64,000 nucleotides of DNA from Actinomycetota bacterium (GCA_026393475.1 JAPLAA010000126.1:1-64000); one strand, 5' to 3'. Counted from the first letter of the stretch, positions 16,760 to 25,755 are shown. The notes: generated by a model not told the origin, from the sequence alone. Translations and numbers: made by a program.

Positions 16760-17179
16760 TCAGGGGCCGACGACCCGCTTCTCGATCATGTCGGCGAAGT
16801 AGGTCTCGGCGCCCTCGTTGATGTTCCAGCTCCACACGATCTCGGGATGCACGAGGATCCGGCCGGTCGTGCCCTCGCGCTCGACCGTCTCGGCCCGGCC
16901 GTAGATCTTGATGCCACGCACCACCCACGGATCCTCGGAGGCGATGTCGTCGATGGTCACCGACGCACGCCCGTTGCGGACGACGTTGTGCCACTTGTAC
17001 GTCGCCGGGTTCACCCGGCCCCCGATGTCGATCGCATCACCGTTCAACTGGTAGCGCACCGCGGCAACGTCGGGCCGGCCGTTGGGCGAGGCGGTGCCGA
17101 TGCGGGCCACCCGCTGCGAGGTGAGGTAGGCGCGCTCGGCGTCGGTGAAGACGCTCGCGGTGCCCGGCTCGTCGCTCAC
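16760..17179 (-). CDS. PPOX-class (probably F420-dependent) oxidoreductase
   Basis: A 139-residue split-barrel flavin/F420-binding protein of the pyridoxamine 5'-phosphate oxidase superfamily. It starts SDEPGTASVFTDAERAYL and continues with RVARIGTASPNGRPDVAAVRY, the usual opening of PPOX-class F420-dependent enzymes. RPDVAAVRYQLNGDAIDIGG and NGRASVTIDDIASEDPWVV follow. GTG 17179 overlaps the stop of the upstream DUF3237 gene by four bases, making a two-gene operon. Cofactor and substrate cannot be read with certainty. Confidence 0.8.
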   Translation of the reverse strand: MSDEPGTASVFTDAERAYLTSQRVARIGTASPNGRPDVAAVRYQLNGDAIDIGGRVNPATYKWHNVVRNGRASVTIDDIASEDPWVVRGIKIYGRAETVEREGTTGRILVHPEIVWSWNINEGAETYFADMIEKRVVGP

Positions 17180-17586
17180 TTGACCTCGTAGACCTCGTAG
17201 GTCACCTGGCCGCCGCCGCTCGTGCCCCGGCCGATCGCCACCACGTTGTTCAGCCACGTGTAGTTCTCGTGGGCGGTCTGGAACATCGGGGCGGTGGTGA
17301 TGTGGGTGGCGCCGTCGAGGCCTATGCCCTTGTACTCGCAGTAGATGTCGGCGCCGTCGTCGGTCTTGAGCAGGATGCGCACGTCGAGCTGCATCGTGCC
17401 GTCGGCGCGAACGGTCACCCAATCGCCGCCGGGGCCGCTCACGGTGCCGCGCATCCGCGGTCCCTCGAACGTGCCGGTGCTCGCATCGACGATGACGCGG
17501 GTGCCCATCGGGCCGTTCGCGATCATCCCCGTGAGGGTGGTGTCGGCGGTGAGGGTGAAGAGGAGTTCGAGTGCAGGTGCAGCCAT
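17176..17586 (-). CDS. DUF3237 domain protein
   Basis: A 136-residue beta-rich protein. ATG 17586 gives MAAPALELLFTLTADTTLTG. The segments NGPMGTRVIVDASTGTFEGP, GTVSGPGGDWVTVRADGT and LDVRILLKTDDGADIYCEYK, with a final TYEVYEVK, match the DUF3237 pattern as I know it. The biochemical role is unknown; the family is often adjacent to flavin or F420 enzymes, as here, where it overlaps the PPOX gene. No signal peptide, so cytoplasmic. Confidence 0.75.
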   Translation of the reverse strand: MAAPALELLFTLTADTTLTGMIANGPMGTRVIVDASTGTFEGPRMRGTVSGPGGDWVTVRADGTMQLDVRILLKTDDGADIYCEYKGIGLDGATHITTAPMFQTAHENYTWLNNVVAIGRGTSGGGQVTYEVYEVK

Positions 17587-17653
17587 GGCGGCAACGTACA
17601 GCGGCCGAACCATGTGGCTCGACGCGGAGGGTTCGGCCTAGGTTGGTGGCGTC

Positions 17654-18148
17654 ATGGAGATCCGCCGCATCGCCGATCACGACGACCACGGGCACGCCGG
17701 TCGTCTCGTGCAGGCCGCGTACGGCGCGCTCGCCGGCATGCCGGAGGAGCCCGAGTACCTCGAGTACCTCGGCGACGTCGCCGCCCGTCGCCACGAGGCC
17801 GACGTGATCGTCGCGGTGGTCGACGAGCGCATCGTGGGATGCCTCACGTTCGTGCCGGGGCCGGGCACCGATCACCACGAGTTCGACGATCCCGACTCGG
17901 CGAGCTTCCGGTACTTCGGGGTCGACCCGGCGGTGCAGGGCGCCGGTGTGGGCCGGGCCATGGTGCAGTGGTGCATCGACGAGGCCCGCCGCCTCGGTCG
18001 GCCGCGGGTGCGGATCCACACGCTGCCGGTGATGGTCGCGGCGCAGCGCCTGTACGCGCAGATGGGCTTCGTCCGCACACCGGAGTTCGACGAGAACTGG
18101 GACGGCGTCGAAGGCATCGCCTACCTGCACGACCTCGCCGCGACCTGA
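17654..18148 (+). CDS. GNAT-family N-acetyltransferase
   Basis: A 164-residue acetyl-CoA-dependent acetyltransferase. It opens MEIRRIADHDDHGHAGRLVQ, has the strand VIVAVVDERIVGCLTFV, and shows the acetyl-CoA loop FGVDPAVQGAGVGRAMVQWC (V-x-x-x-x-Q/R-G-x-G-x-A). It ends with AAQRLYAQMGFVRTPEFDE. The substrate is unknown. It diverges from the DUF3237-PPOX pair over 67 nt and is not clearly linked to the downstream gene. Confidence 0.88.
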   Translation: MEIRRIADHDDHGHAGRLVQAAYGALAGMPEEPEYLEYLGDVAARRHEADVIVAVVDERIVGCLTFVPGPGTDHHEFDDPDSASFRYFGVDPAVQGAGVGRAMVQWCIDEARRLGRPRVRIHTLPVMVAAQRLYAQMGFVRTPEFDENWDGVEGIAYLHDLAAT

Positions 18149-18256
18149 GTTGCGACCTGGGTCGGCGGCCAGGGCACCTCACACGGCGTAACGTTCCGAC
18201 GTCGACACCGGTATGGCAGCACATCGTCGTGCACGTGGACGGAGAAGGGGGCAGTG

Positions 18257-19924
18257 ATGGAGTTCCGTTGGGACCCACCGGGTCCGGGTCGTTGGGCGTG
18301 CGATCGATCGCACATGCCACCGGGTGCCACGCCCATCATCCAGCACATCGCGACCACAGCGATGCCCGCCGGGATGCGGCGCACGTTCGCCGAGTTCGGC
18401 ACGCCACTCGAGACGCTCGACGTTCGATTCGTGAACGGGCAGTTCTACTCGCGCCTGCGCCCGCTCATCCGCCCCGACCGGCCGTCGGCGTCGACGCCGC
18501 CGAAGTTCGTGCTGAAGCTCGCCGTGCGCCTTCATCCGGAGATGCGACGCCGCAACGTGACGGCCGGACGGGTCGTCGTCGAGCAGCCGTGGAACCAGGT
18601 GATCCACGACTGGCACCACGGTGGCAAAGCCGTGCTCGTCGCCGCCAACCTCACTCTGCAGGACGTCGACCTCGGATCGCTCGACGACGCAGCGCTCCTC
18701 GCCCACGTCCGCCGTTGCCTCGATCACTGCACGAGCAGCTGGGAGCACCACTTCTGGCTCCACGGCCACGATCTCGGTCCGCTGGGGCAGTACCTGCAGG
18801 AGATGATCGCCTGGGGTCTGGCCGCCGACGAGGCGCTGTCGCTGCTGGAGGGGGCCTCGCCGTCGACCAGCGCTCCGTCCCGGGAGTTGCGCGAGATCCG
18901 CGACCTCGCGGAGGCATCGGGTCGCCAGCCCGCGACCCTCGACGAGCTGCGATCGATCTCGCCCGACATCGCGGCGCTCGTCGACGACTACCTGCGCCAC
19001 CGCGGCATGGTCCTGTTCTCCCGGTACGACCTCGACGGCATCACCCTCGGCGAACGACCCGACCTCGTCCTCGCCGCGATCATGAACGCAGAGGTGCACG
19101 ACGCCTCGGCCGAGGTCGCCGCACGCACCGCCCGCGTGCGCTCGACCATCGCCCCCGATCGCCTCGCCCGGTTCGACGACCTGCTCGCGCAGGCGCGGTC
19201 GGCGATGGATCTGCGCGACGACAACGGACCGACGACCGCCGAGTGGCCGGCCGGGCTGCTGCGGATGGCGCTGCTCGAGGTGGGCCGGCGGCTCGCCGGA
19301 CGCGGCCTGCTCGGGCGCAGTGACCTCGTGTTCGGACTCCGTCACGACGAGCTGACGCCGGCGCTGTTCGACGGCACGCCGTCGGGCTCGGCGCTCGAGG
19401 AGCGGGCCGCCGTCCGCGCCGCACAGAAGACCGCGGTCGCACCGGCGGTGCTCGGGCCCGACGAGCCGCCCCCGCCGCTCGACGTGCTGCCGGCGAACCT
19501 CGCCCGGCTCACCGGGATGGTGACGACGATCATGGAGCACCTGGGCATGGACGGCAGCTCGGCGCAGAGCGGTCTCCACGGCATCGGTGTCGGCACCCGC
19601 GTGGTGCAGGGTCGCGCCCGCGTGGCCGCCTCGCCGGAGGACGCGCTCGACCAGCTCGAACCTGGCGACGTGCTCGTCGTCGCCGGCACGACGCCCGCCT
19701 ACAACCTGGTCCTGTCGCTCGCCGGTGGCGTGGTGACCGCTGACGGCGGCCCGATGAGCCACGCCGCCGTGATCGCCCGCGAGTTGGGCATCCCGGCGGT
19801 GATCGGTGCCCGTGGCGCGCTCACCGACATCCCGAACGGCGCGCTCGTCGAGATCGACCCCGTCGCCGGTGAGGTACGCGTGCTCGCCCCACCGTTGCCG
19901 GCAGCACCGGTGGGCGCGACCTGA
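18257..19924 (+). CDS. PEP-utilizing enzyme, mobile (phosphohistidine) domain protein
   Basis: A 555-residue protein whose last 90 residues form the swivelling phosphohistidine domain of PEP synthase, PPDK and rifampin phosphotransferase: EPGDVLVVAGTTPAYNLVLS then ADGGPMSHAAVIARELGIPA with the catalytic His. The first 450 residues are helical and Arg/Asp-rich, with no ATP-grasp or PEP-binding barrel motif I can find. It resembles proteins in which an unknown N-terminal domain is joined to this swivel domain. GTG 18254 and ATG 18257 are adjacent; GGAGAAGGGG upstream favours ATG. Soluble, no signal peptide. It may use a partner kinase or have lost catalysis. Confidence 0.7.
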   Translation: MEFRWDPPGPGRWACDRSHMPPGATPIIQHIATTAMPAGMRRTFAEFGTPLETLDVRFVNGQFYSRLRPLIRPDRPSASTPPKFVLKLAVRLHPEMRRRNVTAGRVVVEQPWNQVIHDWHHGGKAVLVAANLTLQDVDLGSLDDAALLAHVRRCLDHCTSSWEHHFWLHGHDLGPLGQYLQEMIAWGLAADEALSLLEGASPSTSAPSRELREIRDLAEASGRQPATLDELRSISPDIAALVDDYLRHRGMVLFSRYDLDGITLGERPDLVLAAIMNAEVHDASAEVAARTARVRSTIAPDRLARFDDLLAQARSAMDLRDDNGPTTAEWPAGLLRMALLEVGRRLAGRGLLGRSDLVFGLRHDELTPALFDGTPSGSALEERAAVRAAQKTAVAPAVLGPDEPPPPLDVLPANLARLTGMVTTIMEHLGMDGSSAQSGLHGIGVGTRVVQGRARVAASPEDALDQLEPGDVLVVAGTTPAYNLVLSLAGGVVTADGGPMSHAAVIARELGIPAVIGARGALTDIPNGALVEIDPVAGEVRVLAPPLPAAPVGAT

Positions 19925-19967
19925 GTCGGGCCGAGGCGCAGCAGGACGCTGTGTGAGACTGCACGGC

Positions 19968-20945
19968 ATGCGCGCCGTCGTCCTGCACAGCCATGGTGGT
20001 CCCGAGGTCCTCACGATCGAAGAGGTCGCCGGACCGGTCCCCGGACCCGACGAGGTGGTCGTCGATGTCGCCGCCACGGCGCTCAACCGCGCCGACCTGC
20101 TGCAGCGCATGGGGTTCTACCCCGACCCGCGCAAGCTGCAGCCGGAGATCCCCGGCCTCGAGTTCGCCGGCACTGTCAGCGCGGTCGGTGCGCGGGCCAC
20201 GATGTGGCGTGTCGGCGACCGGGTGATGGGCATCGAGGCAGGCGGCGCCTATGCCGAGCAGATCGCCACCCACGAGCGCCAGCTCCTCGCCGTGCCTGCC
20301 GGCATCGATCTGGTCGACGCAGCTGCCATCCCCGAGGTCTTCCTCACCGCATGGGACGCGCTCGTGCTGCAGGGCGGCCTCACCAGCGGCCGGTGGGCGC
20401 TCGTCCACGCGGGCGCCAGTGGCGTCTGCACGGCGGCCATCCAGATCGCGAAGGCCATCGGCGCACGGATCGCCGTCACCTGCTCGAGCGGCAAGGCCGA
20501 CGCATGCCGCGAGCTCGGCGCCGACGTGGTGCTCGAGCGTTCCCCGCACGACTGGTTGAGCGATGCGAAGACAGCCGTGCCGCAGGGCTTCGACACCGTG
20601 CTCGACGTGATCGGTGGCGAAGAGGTCGACCGCAACCTGCAGGCCGTCGCCACGAGGGGCACGATCGTCCAGGTCGGTCTGATGGGCGGCGGCACCACAC
20701 CGGTGAACGTCGGCCTCCTGCTCGCGAAGCGCGCCACGTGGGTCGGCACCACGCTGCGCACGCGCCCGTTGGAGGAGAAGGTCGCGGTCACCCGGCGCTT
20801 CGCTGCCGAGATGCTCCCGCTGTTCGACACCGGTGCGCTGCGCCCCGTGATCGACAGCATCTACGACTTCGACGCGATCGCCGACGCGCACCGCCACATG
20901 GAGGCCAACGCGAACACCGGCAAGATCCTCGTCCGGGTCCGCTGA
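19968..20945 (+). CDS. Quinone oxidoreductase (MDR superfamily)
   Basis: A 325-residue NADPH:quinone reductase/zeta-crystallin-like enzyme. MRAVVLHSHGGPEVLTIEEV is a typical start. TALNRADLLQRMGFYPDP resembles the PIG3/TP53I3 subgroup, and WALVHAGASGVCTAAIQIAK is the NADP-binding loop. The structural zinc Cys cluster of alcohol dehydrogenases is absent. Likely role: NADPH reduction of quinones or enones. ATG 19968 is chosen. It converges on the DUF1501 gene, with three 12-bp repeats in the gap. Confidence 0.88.
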   Translation: MRAVVLHSHGGPEVLTIEEVAGPVPGPDEVVVDVAATALNRADLLQRMGFYPDPRKLQPEIPGLEFAGTVSAVGARATMWRVGDRVMGIEAGGAYAEQIATHERQLLAVPAGIDLVDAAAIPEVFLTAWDALVLQGGLTSGRWALVHAGASGVCTAAIQIAKAIGARIAVTCSSGKADACRELGADVVLERSPHDWLSDAKTAVPQGFDTVLDVIGGEEVDRNLQAVATRGTIVQVGLMGGGTTPVNVGLLLAKRATWVGTTLRTRPLEEKVAVTRRFAAEMLPLFDTGALRPVIDSIYDFDAIADAHRHMEANANTGKILVRVR

Positions 20946-20965
20946 CCGGCCCGCGCACCGTTCGG

Positions 20966-21001
20966 AAACCGGTTCAGAAACCGGTTCAGAAACCGGTTCA
21001 G
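20966..21001. repeat. Three exact 12-bp tandem repeats at a convergent gene junction
   Basis: AAACCGGTTCAG is repeated three times without change at 20966, 20978 and 20990. Each unit contains the palindrome AACCGGTT. On the minus strand each repeat supplies a TGA; the DUF1501 stop (20998-21000) is the first, so the gene end is followed by two more stops in frame. Confidence 0.85.
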
Positions 21002-22365
21002 AAGATGCCGGGGATCGCCGTCGCCCCGGTGTCGAGCACCTCCGACGCCGACACGCCGAACCAGCCTTCGGCGACCGTGGCGTAGTACTGGTCGAGACCC
21101 ACGGTCGCGCGCAGGTTGCCGTTGTCGTCGAGGTCCGTGAGCGACGGGTGCTCGCCGAACCGGCCGGCGTTCACCGGGCCGACGAGCAACGCGTTCGACG
21201 CGGTGCCGTGGTCGAGCCCGCCAGAGTCGTTGTCGCGGGCGGTGCGCCCGAACTCGCTGGTGGTCATCACGAGCACGCGCTCCGACAGGCCGCGAGCGGC
21301 GAGGTCGTCGAGGAACGCGTTCAGCGACGTGTCGAGGTCGTCCATCAGCGCCGGGTAACGACCGTTGTGGTCGTCGTGGGTGTCGAAGTCCCGGTGCATC
21401 GGGACGTGCACGATGCGCACACCCTGCTCGCCGGCGAACAGCTGGGCGGCGAGCCGCAGCCCCTGGCCCAGGTCGCTGCTCGGGTAGCCGCCGTCGCCCT
21501 CCTCGCCGGCCAGGCCGTCGAGCACGCTCGCGAACGCGGCGCTCTGGGTCTTGAGACCGCGGATCCGGGCCTCGAGCTCGAACATCGACGCCCCGGTGCC
21601 GAACGCGGCGAACCCCTCCTGGAACAGGCGTCGGAACGGGTCGTCATCCCCGGCGCCCGCCAGGTAGCCGGCGGCGTCGGCCCCGGGGATCGCGACCGTC
21701 GACGCCGATCGCGACGCGATCGCCGGCGTGGCCCCCGAGCCGACCGACAACGCCACGGCCGGTGCCGCCGGGTCGCCGATGACGTCGGCGAGCCGACCGA
21801 GGAAGCCCGTGTCGCGGATGCCACCTGCGGAGGGCGCGCCGGCCCACCACCGGGCGAGCATCTCGAAGTGCGAGCCGTCGCTGTCGAACGATCCCACGCC
21901 CTGCACGATCGCCGCGCCGCGTCCGTGGAGCCGGGTGAGCGCAGGGTGCAGGCCCACCTCGTCGTCGAGCGCCAGCACGTCGGTCGCAGCGATCGCCGTC
22001 GACCGGCGCAGGTCGTAGTACGCGCCCTGGCCGTACGGGGCGAGCATCGACATGCCGTCGTTGCCCCCGGCCATCTCGACGACCACGAGCAGCCGTTGCC
22101 CCACGTCGACCGGGCTCTGGACGGGCGCGATGGGCGACGGCGCGGTCGGCGTCACGGCCACGGATCCGTCCGGCGACCGGGGACGCTGTCCGGCCGAGGC
22201 GGGTGCCATGGTCGGGTCCGACGCCGCGGCCAGGACGCCGCTCGCCGAGGGCGTGCCGCTGCGCCCGGCGGCGTACGTGCCCACGCCGACCGCGGCCGCG
22301 CCGGCCCCGGCGCTCGCCCACTTGAGCAGCTCTCGACGTGTGATCCTCGCGGGTGTTGCGGGCAT
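20998..22365 (-). CDS. DUF1501 family Tat-exported protein
   Basis: A 455-residue protein with a twin-arginine signal, ITRRELLKWASAGAGAAAVG, near residue 10. DUF1501 proteins belong to the alkaline-phosphatase/sulfatase-like fold. Visible landmarks: LLVVVEMAGGNDGMSMLAPY, RLHGRGAAIVQGVG, RDFDTHDDHNGRYPALMDDL and MTTSEFGRTARDNDSGGLDH with conserved His/Asp positions. Function is unknown in the family. ATG 22365 follows GGAGGA at 22372-22377. It is the second gene of a pair with DUF1800, separated by 52 nt. These two families occur together in many bacteria. Confidence 0.85.
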   Translation of the reverse strand: MPATPARITRRELLKWASAGAGAAAVGVGTYAAGRSGTPSASGVLAAASDPTMAPASAGQRPRSPDGSVAVTPTAPSPIAPVQSPVDVGQRLLVVVEMAGGNDGMSMLAPYGQGAYYDLRRSTAIAATDVLALDDEVGLHPALTRLHGRGAAIVQGVGSFDSDGSHFEMLARWWAGAPSAGGIRDTGFLGRLADVIGDPAAPAVALSVGSGATPAIASRSASTVAIPGADAAGYLAGAGDDDPFRRLFQEGFAAFGTGASMFELEARIRGLKTQSAAFASVLDGLAGEEGDGGYPSSDLGQGLRLAAQLFAGEQGVRIVHVPMHRDFDTHDDHNGRYPALMDDLDTSLNAFLDDLAARGLSERVLVMTTSEFGRTARDNDSGGLDHGTASNALLVGPVNAGRFGEHPSLTDLDDNGNLRATVGLDQYYATVAEGWFGVSASEVLDTGATAIPGIF

Positions 22366-22417
22366 GTGGTTCCTCCAGGGATCGATCGGGTGTCGATGGG
22401 GTCGGGGGTCGTCGCGT

Positions 22418-23707
22418 TCAGGCGAGCGAGAACTCGGGCGACATGGCGAGCAGCCCGTGGAGCAGCGTCGAACGATCACGGCGCGACTCGACCGCCCCGG
22501 CCGCCTGCCACAGCACGTCGAGCGTCGGCTGGCCCACTTCGTACAGGGCCGCCCGGCCGAGCAGATCGCCCACGGGGTCGCCCTCGTCGAGCGTCGCGGT
22601 CTCCCAGGCGTTGTCGTAGGCCACCTGCGCCTTGGTCATCTCGGCGCCGACCGACAGCCAACGCGCCGTGCCCGACCAGCCGGCGACGTTCGGCGGATTG
22701 AACGGCACCTGGCCGAGCAGGTCGAGCGGCCACCAGTCGATCGACAGGTCGAACAGCCGACGGACGGCGATGAACCACTCCACGGCCGACCTCGGCCGGT
22801 TCAGCCGCTGTTCGAGGAACGACGGGTGGCGCACGATCGCCTCGACGAGCGGTCGGATCTCGAGGCCGCTGTCGGCGAACACGCGGGCGAGCTCGTCGAG
22901 GCGGCCCGGTTCCGGCCACGCGCCCACCAGGTGTTCGTGCACGTTGCCCGCCACGAACGGTGCACAGGCGGGGTGATCGCACACGGCGTCGACCACCTCC
23001 GAAGCACTCGCCACGGATCGATCGAGGAACGGCAGCGACTCGGTGGGTCCGCTGTCGGGGTCGAAGCGCACCTCGTCGTCGGTGTCGCCGTCCACCCACC
23101 ACCCGGCGAGCGCCCGCGCCGCGGATCGGATGTCGGCCTCGGTGTAGCCGGCGCCGTGGCCGAGCGCGAACAACTCCATCAGCTCACGGGCGTAGTTCTC
23201 GTTCGGTGCACCGGCGTAGCTGCCCGCGCCGTCGAGCCAGTAGAGCATCGCGGCGTCGACGGTGATCTCCTGCAACATGCTGCGGAAGTTCCCCATCGCA
23301 TGGGTGCGCAGCAGTTGGTGCTGCCGGTACATCAGCGACGGCGACGCCTTGTCGAGCCCGCTCGTGAGATGACCGTGCCAGAACCAGATCATCCGGTCGT
23401 GCACACCGGCTCGCTCGTCGCTCATCACGTCGAGCCACCACGCCGGCAGCCGGCTGTAGTCGTCGTCGCTGCCCAGCACCGGATCGTCGGGCCAGAACGG
23501 TTCGGCGCCGAGCAGCTGCTCGATCAGGTCGGTCGGCGACGTGCCCTCCAGCTCCTCCACCTGCCAGGCGCGGGCGCCGAACGAGAGCCGGCGCAGCACG
23601 TGGGCGCGCAGCGCCCGATCGTCGATCACCGTCGGAACGGCACGTCGCGACTGCAGCGGGGACAGCGAACGTGTGCGGCGTTGGGTGCTCAGGGTCTGCG
23701 GTGCCAT
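22418..23707 (-). CDS. DUF1800 family protein
   Basis: A 429-residue helical protein of the DUF1800 family. Characteristic segments: LRRLSFGARAWQVEEL, HDRMIWFWHGHLTSGLDKA, LLRTHAMGNFRSMLQEITVD, NENYARELMELFALGHGAGY and GQVPFNPPNVAGWSG. No cleavable signal peptide is obvious near ATG 23707; a start at 23758 in the same frame would add 17 residues. DUF1800 and DUF1501 are usually partners; their joint function is unknown, and secretion or surface display has been suggested. It diverges from TCS2 over 173 nt containing two 11-bp-spaced repeats. Confidence 0.85.
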   Translation of the reverse strand: MAPQTLSTQRRTRSLSPLQSRRAVPTVIDDRALRAHVLRRLSFGARAWQVEELEGTSPTDLIEQLLGAEPFWPDDPVLGSDDDYSRLPAWWLDVMSDERAGVHDRMIWFWHGHLTSGLDKASPSLMYRQHQLLRTHAMGNFRSMLQEITVDAAMLYWLDGAGSYAGAPNENYARELMELFALGHGAGYTEADIRSAARALAGWWVDGDTDDEVRFDPDSGPTESLPFLDRSVASASEVVDAVCDHPACAPFVAGNVHEHLVGAWPEPGRLDELARVFADSGLEIRPLVEAIVRHPSFLEQRLNRPRSAVEWFIAVRRLFDLSIDWWPLDLLGQVPFNPPNVAGWSGTARWLSVGAEMTKAQVAYDNAWETATLDEGDPVGDLLGRAALYEVGQPTLDVLWQAAGAVESRRDRSTLLHGLLAMSPEFSLA

Positions 23708-23729
23708 GGGTGCATCGTGCGGGAGCGAA

Positions 23730-23749
23730 CATGAACCGACCATGAACCG
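23730..23749 (-). promoter_or_regulatory. 11-bp-spaced CATGAACCG repeat before DUF1800 gene
   Basis: CATGAACCG occurs at 23730-23738 and 23741-23749, 11 bp apart, 23 nt upstream of the DUF1800 start. Read on the minus strand it is CGGTTCATG twice, sharing TTCAYG with the repeat at 23839. A single CTTCATG lies at about 23764. Candidate TCS2 binding site. Confidence 0.45.
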
Positions 23750-23838
23750 CACCCTCATCCGGACTTCATGTTCGGACGTGCACGGCGAACCGAGTTCGAC
23801 CGACGGCCGGCGCCGCCGACCGGGGGGGTCATGCGGGG

Positions 23839-23857
23839 CTTCACGAACGCTTCACGA
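23839..23857 (+). promoter_or_regulatory. 11-bp-spaced CTTCACGA repeat before TCS2
   Basis: CTTCACGA occurs at 23839-23846 and 23850-23857, one helical turn apart and 23 nt before the response regulator GTG. It fits an OmpR-family operator for autoregulation. Confidence 0.5.
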
Positions 23858-23880
23858 CCGATGTGGAACGATGAGCGCTC

Positions 23881-24546
23881 GTGCGGGTGCTGGTGGTCGA
23901 GGACGACGTCTCCCTCGGAGGAGTGGTGCAACGAGGGCTGTCCGAGGACGGCCATGCGGTCGACCTCGAACGCACGCTGGCCGGCGCGCGGCGGGCCTGC
24001 GCGATCAACGCCTACCATCTCGTCGTGCTCGACCTCGGTCTGCCCGACGGCGACGGCCTCACCCTCTGCCGTGAGCTCCACGAGAGCGAACACCCGCCAC
24101 GGGTGCTCGTGCTCACCGCCCGCGACACCACCGGAGACAAGGTGCTCGGCCTCGATGCCGGCGCCGACGACTACCTCACGAAGCCGTTCGACTTCGCCGA
24201 GCTCGGTGCCCGGGTCCGCGCCCTGCTCCGCCGCCCCGAGAACGCACGGGCGCCACTGCTGAAGGTGGCCGACATCGAGCTCGACCCCGCCGCACACACC
24301 GTGCGCCGATCGGGGGTGATGGTGCCGCTCACGGCCCGCGAGTTCGCGCTGCTGCATTTCCTGATGGACCGCGCCGGCGACGTGGTCACCCGCACCGAAC
24401 TGCTCGAAGCCGTTTGGGACGCGAACTACGACGGGCTCTCCAACGTCGTCGACGTGCACGTCGCCAACGTGCGCCGCAAGCTCGAACTGCCGGGGAAGCC
24501 GGCGCCGATCGACACCGTCCGCGGCGTGGGGTACCGGTTCGGCTGA
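23881..24546 (+). CDS. OmpR-family response regulator (TCS2)
   Basis: A 221-residue regulator. The receiver starts MRVLVVEDDVSLGG, with phospho-acceptor Asp51 (VVLDLGLPDGDG), LVLTARDTT and YLTKPFDFAEL. The DNA-binding winged helix shows VPLTAREFALLHFLMD, NVVDVHVANVRRKLE and TVRGVGYRFG. GTG 23881 is the start. Its TGA overlaps the kinase ATG by one base. It diverges from the DUF1800-DUF1501 operon, which shares the intergenic repeats, so that operon is the most likely target besides itself. Confidence 0.94.
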   Translation: MRVLVVEDDVSLGGVVQRGLSEDGHAVDLERTLAGARRACAINAYHLVVLDLGLPDGDGLTLCRELHESEHPPRVLVLTARDTTGDKVLGLDAGADDYLTKPFDFAELGARVRALLRRPENARAPLLKVADIELDPAAHTVRRSGVMVPLTAREFALLHFLMDRAGDVVTRTELLEAVWDANYDGLSNVVDVHVANVRRKLELPGKPAPIDTVRGVGYRFG

Positions 24547-25721
24547 TGCGGCTTCGACGGGTCCGACCGATGCTGGCGCTGCTGTTCGCGGCGCTCACGA
24601 CCGCGATCGCGATCGCGCCGCTGCTGCTGTGGCGCAGCGAGCGCGCCGACGCCATCCGTTCGAGCCTCGACACGTCGCTCGTGACGCAGATGGAGGACGT
24701 GCTCTACGGCGAGGTGGCCGGCGCCCGCACGTCGGAGTACCTCACCTGGTACGTGAACGTGAACGACGGCTGGACCGACCCGTTCGCCGAGACCGACCTC
24801 GAGCCGCCGCTGTTCACGTGGATGCGCGAGAGCGGAGGAGAGCCCGACTTCCGCGAGTACGCGCTCGACAACGGCGAGCGCTACCGCGGCTTCATCCGTC
24901 CCGTGTTCGAGGGACAGGGCTTCGTCACGCTCGCCGAGGCGACCGACCGCGACGACGAGCTCGATGCACTCGACCGTCGGGCCCTGCTGATGGCCCTCGG
25001 CATCCTCGCCGGCAGCCTGCTGCTGGGCGCCGTGCTCAGCAGCCTCGCGATCAGCCCGATGCGGCGCATGATGGGTGACCAGCAGAGCTTCCTCGCCGAC
25101 GCCGCACACGAGATGCGCACCCCGCTCGCCGTGATCATGGCGTCGAGCAGTCAGGCCCTCGCCCGACCCCGGTCGAGCGAGGAGTACGTCCGGTCGCTGT
25201 CGGAGATCCGCTCCGCCGCGGAACGGGCCGCGACGGGCGTGAACGAGATGCTCGACCTGGTGCGCTTCGAGAGCGGTCAGACGATGCCCCGGATCGGCCC
25301 GCTGCGCCTCGATCTGCTCGCCGAGGAGGTCGCCGCCGCCGTGCGCCCCGAGGACGCGGTGGTGATCGCGGAGCCGAGCGACGCGGTGGTGGTCGCGGCC
25401 GACATGGCATTGCTGCGCCAGGCCGTCGAGAACGTCGTGCGCAACGCTGCCCGGCGGGCCGGGCGTGTCGAGCTGCTCACCCGCGTCGACCGCCACGACG
25501 GCGTGATCGACGTGGTCGACGACGGGCCCGGGTTCGACCCGGCGGTGCTGCCCCGGGTGTTCGAGCGCTACCAGCGCGGCGACCGACGTGGCGAGGCCGG
25601 TATCGGGTTGGCGATCGTGCGCGCGATCGCGCTCGCCCACGGTGGGTCGGTGTCGGCCACGAACAACGCCGACGGCGCCGGCGCGACCGTCAGCATCAAG
25701 GTGCCGCTCAGCCGGTCCTGA
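24546..25721 (+). CDS. Sensor histidine kinase (TCS2)
   Basis: A 391-residue kinase. TM1 lies at residues 9-28 ([20 protein letters not shown]) and TM2 at about 147-168. Between them is a sensor domain of some 115 residues, rich in aromatic and acidic residues ([18 protein letters not shown]). There is no obvious HAMP. The H-box is [15 protein letters not shown] with His188, the N-box [12 protein letters not shown], and the G boxes VDDGPGFDP and [12 protein letters not shown]. The ATG overlaps the regulator stop codon. Ligand unknown; the exposed sensor could monitor the envelope process served by the divergent DUF1800-DUF1501 genes. Confidence 0.93.
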   Translation: MRLRRVRPMLALLFAALTTAIAIAPLLLWRSERADAIRSSLDTSLVTQMEDVLYGEVAGARTSEYLTWYVNVNDGWTDPFAETDLEPPLFTWMRESGGEPDFREYALDNGERYRGFIRPVFEGQGFVTLAEATDRDDELDALDRRALLMALGILAGSLLLGAVLSSLAISPMRRMMGDQQSFLADAAHEMRTPLAVIMASSSQALARPRSSEEYVRSLSEIRSAAERAATGVNEMLDLVRFESGQTMPRIGPLRLDLLAEEVAAAVRPEDAVVIAEPSDAVVVAADMALLRQAVENVVRNAARRAGRVELLTRVDRHDGVIDVVDDGPGFDPAVLPRVFERYQRGDRRGEAGIGLAIVRAIALAHGGSVSATNNADGAGATVSIKVPLSRS

Positions 25722-25755
25722 GCCGCTCTCGCGCGTCCGACGGCATGATGGGGAG

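Noticed and set aside
20966-21001. Short CRISPR or integron attachment site
   Set aside because: The 12-bp units are contiguous with no spacers, and no cas or integrase gene is in the window.
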